Below are positions 1 to 9,435 of a stretch of 64,000 nucleotides of DNA, piece by piece. The DNA is taken from contig NZ_WWCU01000020.1 of NCBI RefSeq assembly GCF_009857595.1, positions 53,681 through 117,680 on the forward strand, in the 5' to 3' direction. Made by a program: the position numbers and the translations under genes. Each line of letters opens with the position of its first letter. The first letter of the stretch is position 1. Source of the DNA: Pseudoduganella aquatica (GTDB taxonomy: Bacteria > Pseudomonadota > Gammaproteobacteria > Burkholderiales > Burkholderiaceae_D). The notes under the pieces were generated by a model. The model did not search any database. It saw only the letters and a program-made list of their open reading frames with translations, and had not been told where the DNA came from.

Positions 1-1536
1 GGCAGCTTCGACATGGAGCGCTACAAGGCGCTGCTGGCCGCGCAAGGCCTGTCGCCGGCCGCGTACGACGCCCAGCGCCGCCGCGAGATGTCCATGCAGC
101 AGCTGCTGGGCGCCGTGCAGGAAACCGGCATCGTGCCGCGCGCCGTCGCCAAGCAGATCTCCGATTTCGGCGCCCAGGAACGCGAAGTGCAGGAACAGCT
201 GTTCCCGGCCGCGCAATACCTGGCGCAAGTCAAAGTCACCGACGAGATGGTGAAAGCCTTCTACGACAAGAACAGCAAGCTGTTCGAAGTGCCTGAGCAG
301 GCCAAGATCGAATACGTGGTGTTCAGCGCCGCCGCCGTGGCCGACCAGGTCACCGTCAGCGACGCCGAAGTGGCAGCCTACTACGAAGCCAACAAGGCCC
401 GCTTCAGCAGCGCCGAATCGCGCCGCGCCAGCCACATCCTGGTCACCGTGGGCAAGGACGCCAGCGCCGCCGACAAGGCAGCCGCCAAAGCCAAAGCCGA
501 AGCCATCCTGGCCGACGTGAAAAAGAACCCGGCCGACTTCGCCAAGATCGCCAAGGCCAAGTCGCAGGATCCATCGTCGGCCGAGCAGGGCGGCGACCTG
601 AACGAACTGGAAAAAGGCTCGCTGCCGAAAGCGCTGGAAGACAAAGCCTTCAGCATGAAGCAGGGCGAGATCGCCGGTCCTGTGGAAACCGAGTTCGGCT
701 ACCACGTCATCACCATCACCGCGCTCAAGCCGGTCGCCACCAAGCCGCTGGATGAAGTGAAAGACAGCATTGCCGCCGACCTGAAAAAGCAGAAAGCCGG
801 CAAGCAGTACTCGGAAATGGCCGAGTCCTTCACCAACACCGTGTACGAGCAGTCCGACAGCCTGAAACCGGCCGCCGACAAGCTCAAGCTGAAAGTGGAA
901 ACCGCCGAGCACATCACGCGCAACCCATCGCCGGCACTGGGCACGGCGCCGTACAACAACGCCAAGTTCCTGACCGCGCTGTTCTCGTCCGAATCGCTGA
1001 AAAACAAGCGCAACACCGAAGCGGTGGAAGTGGCGCCGGCAACGCTGGTCGCTGGCCGCATCGTCGAATTCAAGCCTGCGGCCAAGCGCCCGCTGGCTGA
1101 AGTCGACGCAGCGATCCGCCAGCGCGTGACGGCCGAAGAAGCCGTCAAGCTGGCGCACAAGGAAGGCGAAGCCAAGATGGCCGCCGCCAAAGCCAGCGGC
1201 AGTGCCGAAGGCTACGGCCCTGCGCAGATCGTCTCGCGCGCCGACGGCAAGGGCCTGAGCCCTGTCGTGCTGGCCGAAGTGATGAAGGCCGACACCAGCA
1301 AGCTGCCGGCCTACGTGGGCGTGGACGTGCCGGGCGCAGGCTACGGCGTCTACCGCATCGGAAAAGTGCAGCAGCCCGCCGCACAAGACGAAGCGCGCCG
1401 CAAGAGCGAGCAGGAGCAGATCACCAGCATCGTCGCCGAGCAAGAGATGGCAGCCTACATTGACGCGATCAAGCAAAAATCCAAGGTCAAGATCCTGGCC
1501 AAGGCCGAGACGGCAAAAACCGACGAGGCCAAATAA
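1..1536 (+). CDS. ppiD: Periplasmic peptidyl-prolyl isomerase PpiD (5' truncated)
   Basis: The frame is open from base 1, so the start lies before the window; 511 residues are visible. PpiD is an inner-membrane-anchored periplasmic chaperone that helps outer-membrane and secreted proteins fold. The visible part begins in the SurA_N-like helical region (MERYKALLAAQGLSP at residue 5) and carries one parvulin domain at about residues 137-240, with the family's ASHILV and FGYHVI motifs. A long helical C-terminal part follows and ends in a Lys/Ala-rich tail. The N-terminal membrane anchor is outside the window. Order and length fit PpiD better than SurA, which has two parvulin domains and is shorter. 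A hairpin terminator follows the stop immediately. Confidence 0.88.
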   Translation, partial: GSFDMERYKALLAAQGLSPAAYDAQRRREMSMQQLLGAVQETGIVPRAVAKQISDFGAQEREVQEQLFPAAQYLAQVKVTDEMVKAFYDKNSKLFEVPEQAKIEYVVFSAAAVADQVTVSDAEVAAYYEANKARFSSAESRRASHILVTVGKDASAADKAAAKAKAEAILADVKKNPADFAKIAKAKSQDPSSAEQGGDLNELEKGSLPKALEDKAFSMKQGEIAGPVETEFGYHVITITALKPVATKPLDEVKDSIAADLKKQKAGKQYSEMAESFTNTVYEQSDSLKPAADKLKLKVETAEHITRNPSPALGTAPYNNAKFLTALFSSESLKNKRNTEAVEVAPATLVAGRIVEFKPAAKRPLAEVDAAIRQRVTAEEAVKLAHKEGEAKMAAAKASGSAEGYGPAQIVSRADGKGLSPVVLAEVMKADTSKLPAYVGVDVPGAGYGVYRIGKVQQPAAQDEARRKSEQEQITSIVAEQEMAAYIDAIKQKSKVKILAKAETAKTDEAK

Positions 1537-1542
1537 ACCAGA

Positions 1543-1566
1543 TGCCGCCCCCGGGCGGCATTTTTT
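1543..1566 (+). terminator. Rho-independent terminator of ppiD
   Basis: A GC-rich inverted repeat (TGCCGCCC / GGGCGGCA, 1543-1560) is followed directly by TTTTTT, starting 7 bases after the ppiD stop codon. Confidence 0.85.
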
Positions 1567-1589
1567 ATTGCCATGACGTAAAAAGACCC

Positions 1590-1639
1590 AAAAAGGGGTC
1601 AGGGTTAATTATTTAAATAATTAACCCTGACCCCTTTTT
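1590..1639. repeat. 50-bp perfect palindrome, copy 1 of a two-copy family
   Basis: The sequence is a perfect inverted repeat centred between 1614 and 1615. Its outer arms read AAAAGGGGTCAGGGTTAATT and the core is AT-only. It lies between the convergent ends of ppiD and mnmH, and both strands leave it into T-runs, so it could terminate transcription in both directions. A second copy with the same arms but a different core lies at 17123-17184. The layout suggests a REP/BIME-like mobile palindrome. No transposase is nearby. Confidence 0.9.
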
Positions 1640-1661
1640 TTGCTTTTTTGAGGTTTGGAAA

Positions 1662-2720
1662 CTATCCGGCGGGGTGGAGCTGGCGGGCGGCGGCGAGCAG
1701 GTCGTCCGGGGCGATGCCGGGGAGCTCGAGCACCAGGGCGTCGGCGATGCGGGGGAAGTTGCGGGCGATGGAGCGGGTGTAGGCGGGGTCGTAGTGCTCG
1801 GCCAGCAGGGCGTCCACCAGCTCGGCCATGCGGCCTGCGCTGGCCAGGGCTTGCCAGTTGCTGATCTTTTCACGGCCGTGCAAGGTCGCCAGGTAGCCCA
1901 GCTGCTCGTTGAGCGGGCCGGCGTCCTGGATGTAGTGCTGGTAGTCTTCCATCAGCAGCTGCACGCGGTGCGCGCGCGACAGCTGCAGCGAGATGCAGCC
2001 GGCGGCGCGGATCTGCTCCATCAGCGCACCCGGCACGCGCAGCGCGCCGACTTTCTTGCTTTCGGATTCCACGAAGACCGGCTTGGCCGGGTCGAAGCGG
2101 TGCAGCCGCTCCCAGATGGCGGTCTCGAAGGCTTTCTGCGAGGGCTGCGGCTGGCTGGGCAGGCCGCCCAGCACGGAGCCGCGGTGGGCGGCCAGCTGTT
2201 CCAGGTCCAGCACTTGCGCGCCTATCGCGTCCAGCGTCTGCAGCAGGCGGCTCTTGCCGCTGCCGGTGGTGCCGCACACCACGCGGTAGTCCAACGCGGG
2301 CGGCTGCTCCAGCGCGGTGCTGACGTACTGGCGGAAGTCCTTGTAGCCGCCTTCCAGCTGCACCACCGGCCAGCCTATCTTGGCCAGGATGTGGGCCAGC
2401 GAGCCGCTGCGGTTGCCGCCGCGCCAGCAGTACACCAGCGGCGTCCATTCGCGCGGCTTGTCCAGCCAGAGCGCGTCGATATGCTTGCTGATGTTGCGGG
2501 CCACCATGGCGGCGCCCATTTTGCGCGCTTCGAAGGAGCTGACTTGCTTGTACGTGGTGCCGACCTGGATGCGCTCTTCGTCGTCCAGCACCGGGCAGTT
2601 GATGGCGCCGGGCAGGTGGTCGAGCGCGTATTCGGACGGGCTGCGCGCGTCGATGATGGCGTCGAACTGGTCCAGGCGGTGGGCGAGGTCGGCGAAGCGC
2701 AGGATTTCAGGGTATTTCAT
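1662..2720 (-). CDS. mnmH: tRNA 2-selenouridine synthase MnmH (SelU/YbbB)
   Basis: The 352-residue product matches MnmH, which converts 2-thiouridine at the wobble position of certain tRNAs to 2-selenouridine through a geranylated intermediate. The N-terminal rhodanese domain (about 1-135) has the catalytic-loop motif CWRGGNRS with Cys98. A P-loop, GTTGSGKS, follows at 150-157, as in the family. The start lies 7 bases after the tesA stop, so the two genes are probably co-transcribed leftward. No selD or selA is visible here, so the selenophosphate donor must be made elsewhere, or the enzyme works only as a tRNA geranyltransferase. Confidence 0.92.
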   Translation of the reverse strand: MKYPEILRFADLAHRLDQFDAIIDARSPSEYALDHLPGAINCPVLDDEERIQVGTTYKQVSSFEARKMGAAMVARNISKHIDALWLDKPREWTPLVYCWRGGNRSGSLAHILAKIGWPVVQLEGGYKDFRQYVSTALEQPPALDYRVVCGTTGSGKSRLLQTLDAIGAQVLDLEQLAAHRGSVLGGLPSQPQPSQKAFETAIWERLHRFDPAKPVFVESESKKVGALRVPGALMEQIRAAGCISLQLSRAHRVQLLMEDYQHYIQDAGPLNEQLGYLATLHGREKISNWQALASAGRMAELVDALLAEHYDPAYTRSIARNFPRIADALVLELPGIAPDDLLAAARQLHPAG

Positions 2721-2727
2721 TGTGTGT

Positions 2728-3372
2728 TTATTTCGCTTTCAGCAGCGGCTGCAAATGCGGCCAGATATTGCCCAGGATGATGGGGTGCGCGGCCGCCAGC
2801 GGGTGCAGGCGGTCGGGCTGGAACAGTTCGCTCTTGTCGGCCACGCCGTCGAGCATGAAGGGGGCCAGCGGGGCTTTCACGTCCTTGCTCAGCAGGCCGA
2901 ACATGGCGAAGAATTTGTCGGCGTAGTCGCGGCCGTAGTTGGGCGGCATGCGCATGCCCACCAGCAGCACCTGCGCGCCGGCGCCACGCGCGTCCTTGAC
3001 CATGGCGCGCAGGTTGGCTTCCGCCGCCGGCACGGGCAGGCCGCGCAGGCCGTCGTTGGCGCCCAGTTCGATCACCACGATGGATGGCTGGTGCTTGCTC
3101 AGCAGCGCGGGCAGGCGGGTGCGGCCGCCGCTGGTGGTCTCGCCGCTTACGCTGGCGTTGACGATGCGCGCGTCTATCTTCTGGGCCTGCAGCTTTTGCT
3201 CCAGCAGCGCCACCCAGCCGGCGCCGCGCGCCAGGCCGTATTCGGCGGACAAGCTGTCGCCTACCACCAGTATGGTTTTTGGTGCAGAATAGGCGTTCGC
3301 GGCGGCGCTGAACAAGAACAGCGCCACCACCGGCAGCCACAAAGCCTCACGTATTTTTTTCAAGAAGACCAT
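2728..3372 (-). CDS. tesA: TesA-type periplasmic acyl-CoA thioesterase / arylesterase
   Basis: This is a 214-residue SGNH hydrolase with an N-terminal signal peptide (MVFLKKIREALWLPVV... to about residue 27). It shows GDSLSAEYG (block I, nucleophile Ser), GANDG (block III) and DRLHP (block V, catalytic Asp/His). TesA enzymes hydrolyse acyl thioesters, esters and lysophospholipids in the periplasm. I chose the start at 3372 because the signal peptide begins there and AGGA stands upstream; the frame continues upstream without family similarity. Its ATG shares two bases with the ATG of the divergent ABC ATPase. tesA next to a YbbA-type ATPase is also the arrangement in E. coli. Confidence 0.9.
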   Translation of the reverse strand: MVFLKKIREALWLPVVALFLFSAAANAYSAPKTILVVGDSLSAEYGLARGAGWVALLEQKLQAQKIDARIVNASVSGETTSGGRTRLPALLSKHQPSIVVIELGANDGLRGLPVPAAEANLRAMVKDARGAGAQVLLVGMRMPPNYGRDYADKFFAMFGLLSKDVKAPLAPFMLDGVADKSELFQPDRLHPLAAAHPIILGNIWPHLQPLLKAK

Positions 3373-4123
3373 GCCTGAATTTCCTAAAGCGTCCAGCAAT
3401 TTCATTCCGGATTCGCCGTCCATGTCGGGCGGCGGCAAGGTGCAGGCCAGCGTGCCCGCCCAGGCGGCCATCGTGGTGGCGGGGCTGAGCAAGCGCGTGG
3501 CCGATGCCAGCGGCGAGCTGACCATCCTGCACAGCGTGGATTTTACCGTGCAAAAGGCCGAGACGCTTGCCATCGTTGGGGCTTCCGGTTCGGGCAAGTC
3601 GACTTTGCTGGGCTTGCTGGCCGGGCTGGACTCGCCCAGCACCGGCAGCGTGCACCTGGACGGCAGCGATATCTATGCGCTGGACGAGGACGGCCGCGCC
3701 GCCGTGCGCAAGGAGAAGCTGGGTTTTGTGTTCCAGTCCTTCCAGCTGCTGGCGCACCTGACGGCGGTGGAGAATGTGATGCTGCCGCTGGAACTGGCGG
3801 GCGATGCGGATGCGCGCGCCAAGGCCGAGGCGATGCTGGGCCGGGTGGGGCTGTCCAGCCGCTTGAAGCACTATCCCAAGTATCTGTCCGGCGGCGAGCA
3901 GCAGCGCGTGGCGCTGGCGCGGGCTTTTGTCGGCGAACCGCCGCTGCTGTTTGCAGACGAGCCCACCGGCTCGCTGGACGCGGCCACCGGCGAGGCGGTC
4001 ATCCAGCTGATGTTTGAGCTGAACCGTGAACACGGCTCCACGCTGGTGCTGGTGACGCACGATCCGTCGATAGCGGCCCGCTGCGGCCGCGTTATCACGA
4101 TCGCGGCCGGGCGCATCGTCTAG
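3371..4123 (+). CDS. YbbA/LolD-type ABC transporter ATP-binding protein
   Basis: The 250-residue ATPase has Walker A GASGSGKST, signature LSGGEQQR, Walker B LLFADEPT and the switch-region VLVTHDPS. It belongs to the MacB/LolD/YbbA group that drives lipoprotein or substrate extrusion together with a FtsX-like permease. In E. coli the ATPase YbbA is followed by the permease YbbP. Here the next gene is convergent and unrelated, so the permease is missing from the neighbourhood. The start could be 3371 or the in-frame ATG at 3422 (MSGGGKVQ); residues 1-30 are poorly conserved in character, so the shorter form is plausible. Confidence 0.85.
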   Translation: MPEFPKASSNFIPDSPSMSGGGKVQASVPAQAAIVVAGLSKRVADASGELTILHSVDFTVQKAETLAIVGASGSGKSTLLGLLAGLDSPSTGSVHLDGSDIYALDEDGRAAVRKEKLGFVFQSFQLLAHLTAVENVMLPLELAGDADARAKAEAMLGRVGLSSRLKHYPKYLSGGEQQRVALARAFVGEPPLLFADEPTGSLDAATGEAVIQLMFELNREHGSTLVLVTHDPSIAARCGRVITIAAGRIV

Positions 4124-4129
4124 TCTCGT

Positions 4130-5659
4130 CTAGATTCCGCGCCCGTGGTGCTGCACCATGCGGTTCAGCGCGGTGCGGATGGCCGGTATCAGCTCGCCCG
4201 CAGTCAGGCCGATCGGCCCCATGCCCTCGGTTACCATCACGTCCGCCGCCATGCCGTGCAGCCAGACTGCAGCCAGCGCGGCTTCCCACGCGGGCCAGCC
4301 CTGCGCCAGCAGGCTGCCGCACAGGCCCGCCAGCACGTCGCCGGTGCCCGCCGTGGCCAGCGAGGGATTGCCAGTGGTGTTGATGACCACATGGCCTTGC
4401 GGCTCGGCCAGCACGGTGCCTGAGCCTTTCAGTACCACCACCGCCCGCGTGCGCGCAGCCAGCGTGCGCGCGGCCGCAGGCCGGTCGGCCTGCACCTCGG
4501 ACACGGAGATGCCCAGCATGCGCGCCGCCTCCAGCGGATGCGGGGTCAGCACGGTGCGGCCCGCCGCAGCGGCAGCGCTTGCGCGCTCGGCCAGCGCCGC
4601 CTGCAGCGGCGGGTCCGCAGCCAGCAGGTTGAGCGCATCGGCATCCAGCACCAGCGGGCTGGCGCTGCCGATGGCCTGCGCCAGCAGCTCGTGCGCGCGG
4701 CGCTCCGCGCCCAGGCCGGGGCCTGCCACCACGGTGGCCGCGTCGAAGTCGAAACCGGCAGCCTGGCGGCACATCAGCTCCGGATAAGCGCTGTCGTATG
4801 CGGGCGCCTGATCCGCAAAGCAGGCATAGACCCGCCCCGCGCCGGTCAGCAGCGCTGCGCGCGCGGCCAGTATCGGCGCACCGGCCATGCCGCTGGCGCC
4901 GCCCAGCACCGCCACGCTGCCGTAGCTGCCTTTGTGCGTGTTGTGCCGCCGCCCGCGTAGATGGCGCGCGAAAAATTTCACATCGTTGAGATGCTGGCGC
5001 GAGGGCTGAAATGCGGCGGACTCGATATCGAGCCGCGCAATCTGCACCAGGCCCGCATGGTCGCGGCCATCGCAGGTGTGCAGGCCGGGCTTGTCGCCAA
5101 TGAAGGTGACCGTGTGCGTGGCGTGCACCGCGACGCCATCGACTCCGACGATGGCGCCGGTGTCCGCATCCAGGCCGCTCGGCACGTCCAGCGCCAGCCG
5201 CGAGCAGGGCATGGCGTTCACCGCTTCCACCAGTTCGCGCAGCTGGCCTTCCAGTGGGCGTTTCAGGCCGATGCCGAACAGGCCGTCCACCACCAGGTTC
5301 CATTCAATGCCGGCGATGGCCTCCAGGTTCAGTTCCGCAAAGACCGCCGCGCTGCTGCGCGCCCTTTGCAGCGCGTGCCCGCGCTCGGCCGAGGAGGGCG
5401 CGCCGCTGTCGATATGCAGGATGGTGACCTGGGCACCGGCATAGGCCAGGTGGGCCGCCGCCTCGAGCGCGTCGCCGCCGTTGTTACCCGGCCCGGCCAG
5501 GACCAGCACGCGTGCGCGGCTGGTGGAGAATGGCAGCAGATCCAGCGCCGCATTGGCCCCGGCCTGCCCGGCGCGCTGCATCAGCGCCCCCGGCGGAAGG
5601 CGTTGCGCGGCGGTGTGTTCTATCAGGCGGATCTCGGCGACGGTGTAGAGTGGATTCAT
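4130..5659 (-). CDS. nnr: Bifunctional NAD(P)H-hydrate epimerase / ADP-dependent NAD(P)H-hydrate dehydratase
   Basis: This 509-residue fusion repairs hydrated NADH and NADPH. The N-terminal YjeF_N epimerase half (about 1-215) shows GPGNNGGDALEAA and the DVPSGLDADTG motif. The C-terminal ribokinase-like dehydratase half (about 230-505) shows HKGSYGSVAVLGG, VLTPHPLEAARML and the NTTGNPSLATAGTGDVLAG active-site stretch. Length and order match the bacterial Nnr/YjeF fusion. The start at 5659 (MNPLYTVAEI) fits the family best; an in-frame ATG 30 bases upstream adds only ten residues. The stop is 6 bases from the stop of the convergent ATPase gene. Confidence 0.92.
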   Translation of the reverse strand: MNPLYTVAEIRLIEHTAAQRLPPGALMQRAGQAGANAALDLLPFSTSRARVLVLAGPGNNGGDALEAAAHLAYAGAQVTILHIDSGAPSSAERGHALQRARSSAAVFAELNLEAIAGIEWNLVVDGLFGIGLKRPLEGQLRELVEAVNAMPCSRLALDVPSGLDADTGAIVGVDGVAVHATHTVTFIGDKPGLHTCDGRDHAGLVQIARLDIESAAFQPSRQHLNDVKFFARHLRGRRHNTHKGSYGSVAVLGGASGMAGAPILAARAALLTGAGRVYACFADQAPAYDSAYPELMCRQAAGFDFDAATVVAGPGLGAERRAHELLAQAIGSASPLVLDADALNLLAADPPLQAALAERASAAAAAGRTVLTPHPLEAARMLGISVSEVQADRPAAARTLAARTRAVVVLKGSGTVLAEPQGHVVINTTGNPSLATAGTGDVLAGLCGSLLAQGWPAWEAALAAVWLHGMAADVMVTEGMGPIGLTAGELIPAIRTALNRMVQHHGRGI

Positions 5660-5800
5660 GGCCAGCCATAGCAGTGGGGGTGATGTCATTCTAGCATTGA
5701 TGTTAATTTTCCGGACCGTGGCCCGGTCTGGGCCTATCGTCCCCCAAAGCGGCGGCGCGCGCACTACAATAAGCGCTTCTCGCATAGCTGGAGGTGGTAT

Positions 5801-8800
5801 ATGGACTGGCAGTTCTGGATAGATCGCGGCGGCACATTTACCGACATCGTGGCGCGCATGCCCGACGGCCGGCTGCGCACCCACAAGCTGCTGTCCGAGA
5901 ATCCCGAACAGTACCGCGACGCGGCCATTGCAGGCATACGCCATCTGCTGGGCGTGGCTGCAGGCGAGCCATTGCCCGCCACCAGCATTGAAGCCGTGAA
6001 GATGGGCACCACGGTGGCCACCAACGCGCTCCTGGAGCGCAAGGGCGAGCCCACCGCGCTGGCCATTACGCGCGGCTTCCGCGACGCGCTGCGCATCGCC
6101 TACCAGAACCGTCCGCGCCTGTTTGACCGCCATATCGTGCTGCCGGAACTGCTGTACAGCCATGTGGTGGAAATCGGCGAGCGCATGGGCGCGCACGGAG
6201 ACGTGGTCCAGGCGCTGGACGTGGACGGCGCGCGCGCCCGACTGCAAGCGGCTTACGACAAGGGCTTGCGTTCGCTGGCCATCGTTTTCATGCACGGCTA
6301 CCGCTACAGCGCGCACGAGGCCGCGGTCGCCGCCATCGCGCGGGAGATAGGCTTTACGCAGGTCTCTGTATCGCACCAGGTCAGCCCGATGATGAAGCTG
6401 GTCGCGCGCGGCGACACCACGGTGGTGGATGCGTACTTGTCGCCGATATTGCGGCGCTATGTGGACCAGGTGGCGAGCGAGCTGCCGGGCGTGAATCTGC
6501 AGTTCATGCAGTCCAACGGCGGCCTGACCGACGCGCGCGCCTTCCAGGGCAAGGACAGCATACTGAGCGGCCCGGCGGGCGGCATCGTCGGCATGGTGCG
6601 TGCCAGCAGGCTGGCGGGCTTCGAGCGGATTATCGGCTTCGACATGGGCGGCACGTCGACCGACGTTTCGCACTACTCGGGCGACTTTGAGCGCGTGTTC
6701 GAAACCCAGGTTGCGGGCGTGCGCATGCGCGCGCCGATGATGAGCATCCACACGGTGGCGGCGGGCGGCGGCTCCATCCTGCACTTCGACGGCAGCCGCT
6801 TCCGCGTGGGGCCGGACAGCGCGGGCGCCAATCCCGGCCCGGCCAGCTACCGGCGCGGCGGCCCGCTCGCGGTCACGGACTGCAACGTCATGCTGGGCAA
6901 GATACAGCCGGAGCACTTCCCCAAACTGTTCGGAGCGGACGGCAAGCAGGCGCTGGACGCCGCCGCCGTGCGCGAGCGCTTCGCCGCGCTGGCCGGCGAG
7001 ATCAACGACGCGGCGGGCGCAGGTGCGGCGCAGGTGTCGCCTGAGCAGGTGGCGGCGGGCTTTATCGAAATCGCCGTCGGCAATATGGCCAACGCCATCA
7101 AGCAGATTTCGGTGCAGCGCGGGCACGACGTGACCGAATACACGCTCACCAGCTTCGGCGGCGCGGGCGGCCAGCACGCCTGCCTGGTGGCCGACGCGCT
7201 GGGCATGAAAACAGTATTCATCCATTCCCTGGCCGGCGTGCTGTCTGCCTACGGCATGGGCCTGGCCGACCAGACCGCGATGCGCGAGGCCGCTGTCGAA
7301 ACCAGGCTGGCCGACGGCGGCGAAGCAGACCTGCTGGCGCGGCTGGATGCGCTGGGCGAGGAGGCGCGCGGCGAGCTGCTGCGGCAGGGCGTTGCGGCCG
7401 GACGGATCTCGCTGGTACGCCGCGTGCACCTGCGCTACGAAGGCACGGACTCCGCGCTCATCGTGCTGCACGACAGCGTGGACAGCATGAAGGCGCAGTT
7501 CGAAGCGGCCTATAAAAAGCGCTTCTCCTTCCTGATGCAGCACAAGCCGCTGATCGTTGAAGCGGTGTCGGTGGAAGCCATAGGCGCATCCGACGCGCCG
7601 GCCGAAGCGGCGCCGCAGCAAGCGCTGCGCGCTGCCGCCACGCTGGCGCCATCGGCCACCGTCCCCATGTTCGCCGCCGGCGCCTGGCGCGACACGCCGC
7701 TCTACAAGCGCGAGGACACCCGCATTGGCGACATTATCCACGGCCCCGCCATCATCGCCGAAGCGAATGCCACGACGGTGGTGGAGCCGGGCTGGGAGGC
7801 GGCCGTCACGCCGCAGGACCATCTCGTGCTGACCCGCGTTGAAGCGCTGCCCGAACGCCGCGCCATCGGCACCACGGCGGACCCGGTGATGCTGGAGATC
7901 TTCAACAACCTGTTCATGTCCATCGCCGAGCAAATGGGGCTGCGGCTGCAGAACACCGCCTACTCGGTCAACATCAAGGAGCGCCTGGACTTCAGCTGCG
8001 CCATCTTCGACGCCGACGGCAACCTGATCGCCAACGCGCCGCACATGCCGGTGCACCTGGGTTCCATGGGCGAGAGCATCAAGACCGTGATGCGCGAGAA
8101 CGCGGGCAAGATGCACGCGGGCGACGTCTATATGCTCAACGATCCCTACAACGGCGGCACCCACCTGCCGGATGTGACGGTGATCTCGCCCGTGTTCGAC
8201 GAAGCGGGAAGCGAGATCCTGTTCTACGTCGGCTCGCGCGGCCACCATGCGGACATAGGCGGCACCACGCCCGGCTCCATGCCGCCGGATTCGCGCAGCA
8301 TTGAGGAAGAGGGCGTATTGATCAACAACTTCAAGCTGGTCGACGGCGCCGCCGGAGGCCAGCTGCGCGACGCCGAAACGCGCGCGCTGCTGGCGTCGGC
8401 CACCTACCCGGCGCGCAATCCCGACCAGAACATGGCCGACCTGCGCGCGCAGGTGGCCGCCAACCAGAAAGGCGTGGACGAGCTGCGCAAGATGGTGGCG
8501 CACTTCGGGCTCGACGTGGTGCGCGCCTACATGGGCCACGTGCAGGACAACGCCGAGGAAGCGGTGCGGCGCGTGATCGGCGCACTGAGCGACGGCAGCT
8601 ACACGCTCAAGCTGGACAACGGCGCGCAAATCCAGGTGGCGGTGCGCGTCGACCAGGCGGGGCGCAGCGCCGAAATCGACTTTACCGGCACTTCCGCGCA
8701 GCTGGACAACAACTTCAACGCGCCGTCCGCCGTGTGCATGGCGGCGGTGCTGTACGTCTTCCGCACGCTGGTGGACGACGAGATCCCGCTCAACGCGGGC

Positions 8801-9412
8801 TGCCTCAAGCCGCTGCGGGTGCTGATCCCGCCGGGCTCCATGCTCAATCCGCACTACCCGGCGTCGGTCGTATCGGGCAACGTCGAGACCTCCACCTGCA
8901 TCACCAACGCCCTGTACGGCGCGCTGGGCGTGCTGGCCGCGTCGCAGGGCACGATGAACAACTTCACCTTCGGGAACGCCCGCTACCAGTACTACGAGAC
9001 CATCAGCGGCGGCTCGGGAGCAGGCGAGGGCTTCGACGGCACGTCCGCGGTGCAGACCAATATGACCAACTCCCGCTTGACCGACCCCGAGATACTCGAG
9101 TTCCGCTTCCCCGTGCGGCTGGACAGCTACGAGATCCGCCCCGGCTCCGGCGGCGCGGGCCGCTGGCGCGGCGGCAACGGCGGCGTGCGCAAGGTGCGCT
9201 TCCTCGAGGCGATGACGGCCGCCATCCTGTCCAACAACCGTCTGCACGCGCCGTTCGGCATGGCGGGCGGGCAGCCGGGAGAAGTCGGGCGCAACCTGGT
9301 CCAGCGCGCGGACGGCAGCGTGGAGCAGCTCGGCCACATCGGCAAGACCGACATGGCGCCGGGCGACGTCTTCATCATCGAAACCCCCGGCGGCGGCGGC
9401 TACGGCAGCTAA
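5801..9412 (+). CDS. 5-oxoprolinase (ATP-hydrolysing), HyuA-HyuB fusion
   Basis: The 1203-residue product joins a hydantoinase A half (about 1-680) and a hydantoinase B half (about 690-1200) in one chain, the architecture and length of eukaryote-type OplAH 5-oxoprolinases, which open pyroglutamate to glutamate at the cost of ATP. IDRGGTFTDIV at residue 7 and FDMGGTSTDVSHYSG in the middle are actin-fold nucleotide-binding motifs. The B half opens with DPVMLEIFNNLFMSIAEQMG. A strong ribosome-binding site (GGAGGTGG) precedes the ATG, and a TACAAT hexamer at 5765-5770 may be its -10. It is divergent from nnr and monocistronic. Substrate choice among related hydantoinases cannot be proved from sequence alone. 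Confidence 0.88.
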   Translation: MDWQFWIDRGGTFTDIVARMPDGRLRTHKLLSENPEQYRDAAIAGIRHLLGVAAGEPLPATSIEAVKMGTTVATNALLERKGEPTALAITRGFRDALRIAYQNRPRLFDRHIVLPELLYSHVVEIGERMGAHGDVVQALDVDGARARLQAAYDKGLRSLAIVFMHGYRYSAHEAAVAAIAREIGFTQVSVSHQVSPMMKLVARGDTTVVDAYLSPILRRYVDQVASELPGVNLQFMQSNGGLTDARAFQGKDSILSGPAGGIVGMVRASRLAGFERIIGFDMGGTSTDVSHYSGDFERVFETQVAGVRMRAPMMSIHTVAAGGGSILHFDGSRFRVGPDSAGANPGPASYRRGGPLAVTDCNVMLGKIQPEHFPKLFGADGKQALDAAAVRERFAALAGEINDAAGAGAAQVSPEQVAAGFIEIAVGNMANAIKQISVQRGHDVTEYTLTSFGGAGGQHACLVADALGMKTVFIHSLAGVLSAYGMGLADQTAMREAAVETRLADGGEADLLARLDALGEEARGELLRQGVAAGRISLVRRVHLRYEGTDSALIVLHDSVDSMKAQFEAAYKKRFSFLMQHKPLIVEAVSVEAIGASDAPAEAAPQQALRAAATLAPSATVPMFAAGAWRDTPLYKREDTRIGDIIHGPAIIAEANATTVVEPGWEAAVTPQDHLVLTRVEALPERRAIGTTADPVMLEIFNNLFMSIAEQMGLRLQNTAYSVNIKERLDFSCAIFDADGNLIANAPHMPVHLGSMGESIKTVMRENAGKMHAGDVYMLNDPYNGGTHLPDVTVISPVFDEAGSEILFYVGSRGHHADIGGTTPGSMPPDSRSIEEEGVLINNFKLVDGAAGGQLRDAETRALLASATYPARNPDQNMADLRAQVAANQKGVDELRKMVAHFGLDVVRAYMGHVQDNAEEAVRRVIGALSDGSYTLKLDNGAQIQVAVRVDQAGRSAEIDFTGTSAQLDNNFNAPSAVCMAAVLYVFRTLVDDEIPLNAGCLKPLRVLIPPGSMLNPHYPASVVSGNVETSTCITNALYGALGVLAASQGTMNNFTFGNARYQYYETISGGSGAGEGFDGTSAVQTNMTNSRLTDPEILEFRFPVRLDSYEIRPGSGGAGRWRGGNGGVRKVRFLEAMTAAILSNNRLHAPFGMAGGQPGEVGRNLVQRADGSVEQLGHIGKTDMAPGDVFIIETPGGGGYGS

Positions 9413-9435
9413 ATTCCTTGCTTGGTGTGCCGGCG

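Noticed and set aside
5660..9337. Very long open frame on the minus strand opposite the 5-oxoprolinase gene, continuous with nnr
   Set aside because: It is a GC-driven antisense shadow; the translation is low-complexity (His/Val/Ala/Arg-rich) and only the part from 5659 down is homologous to a known family.
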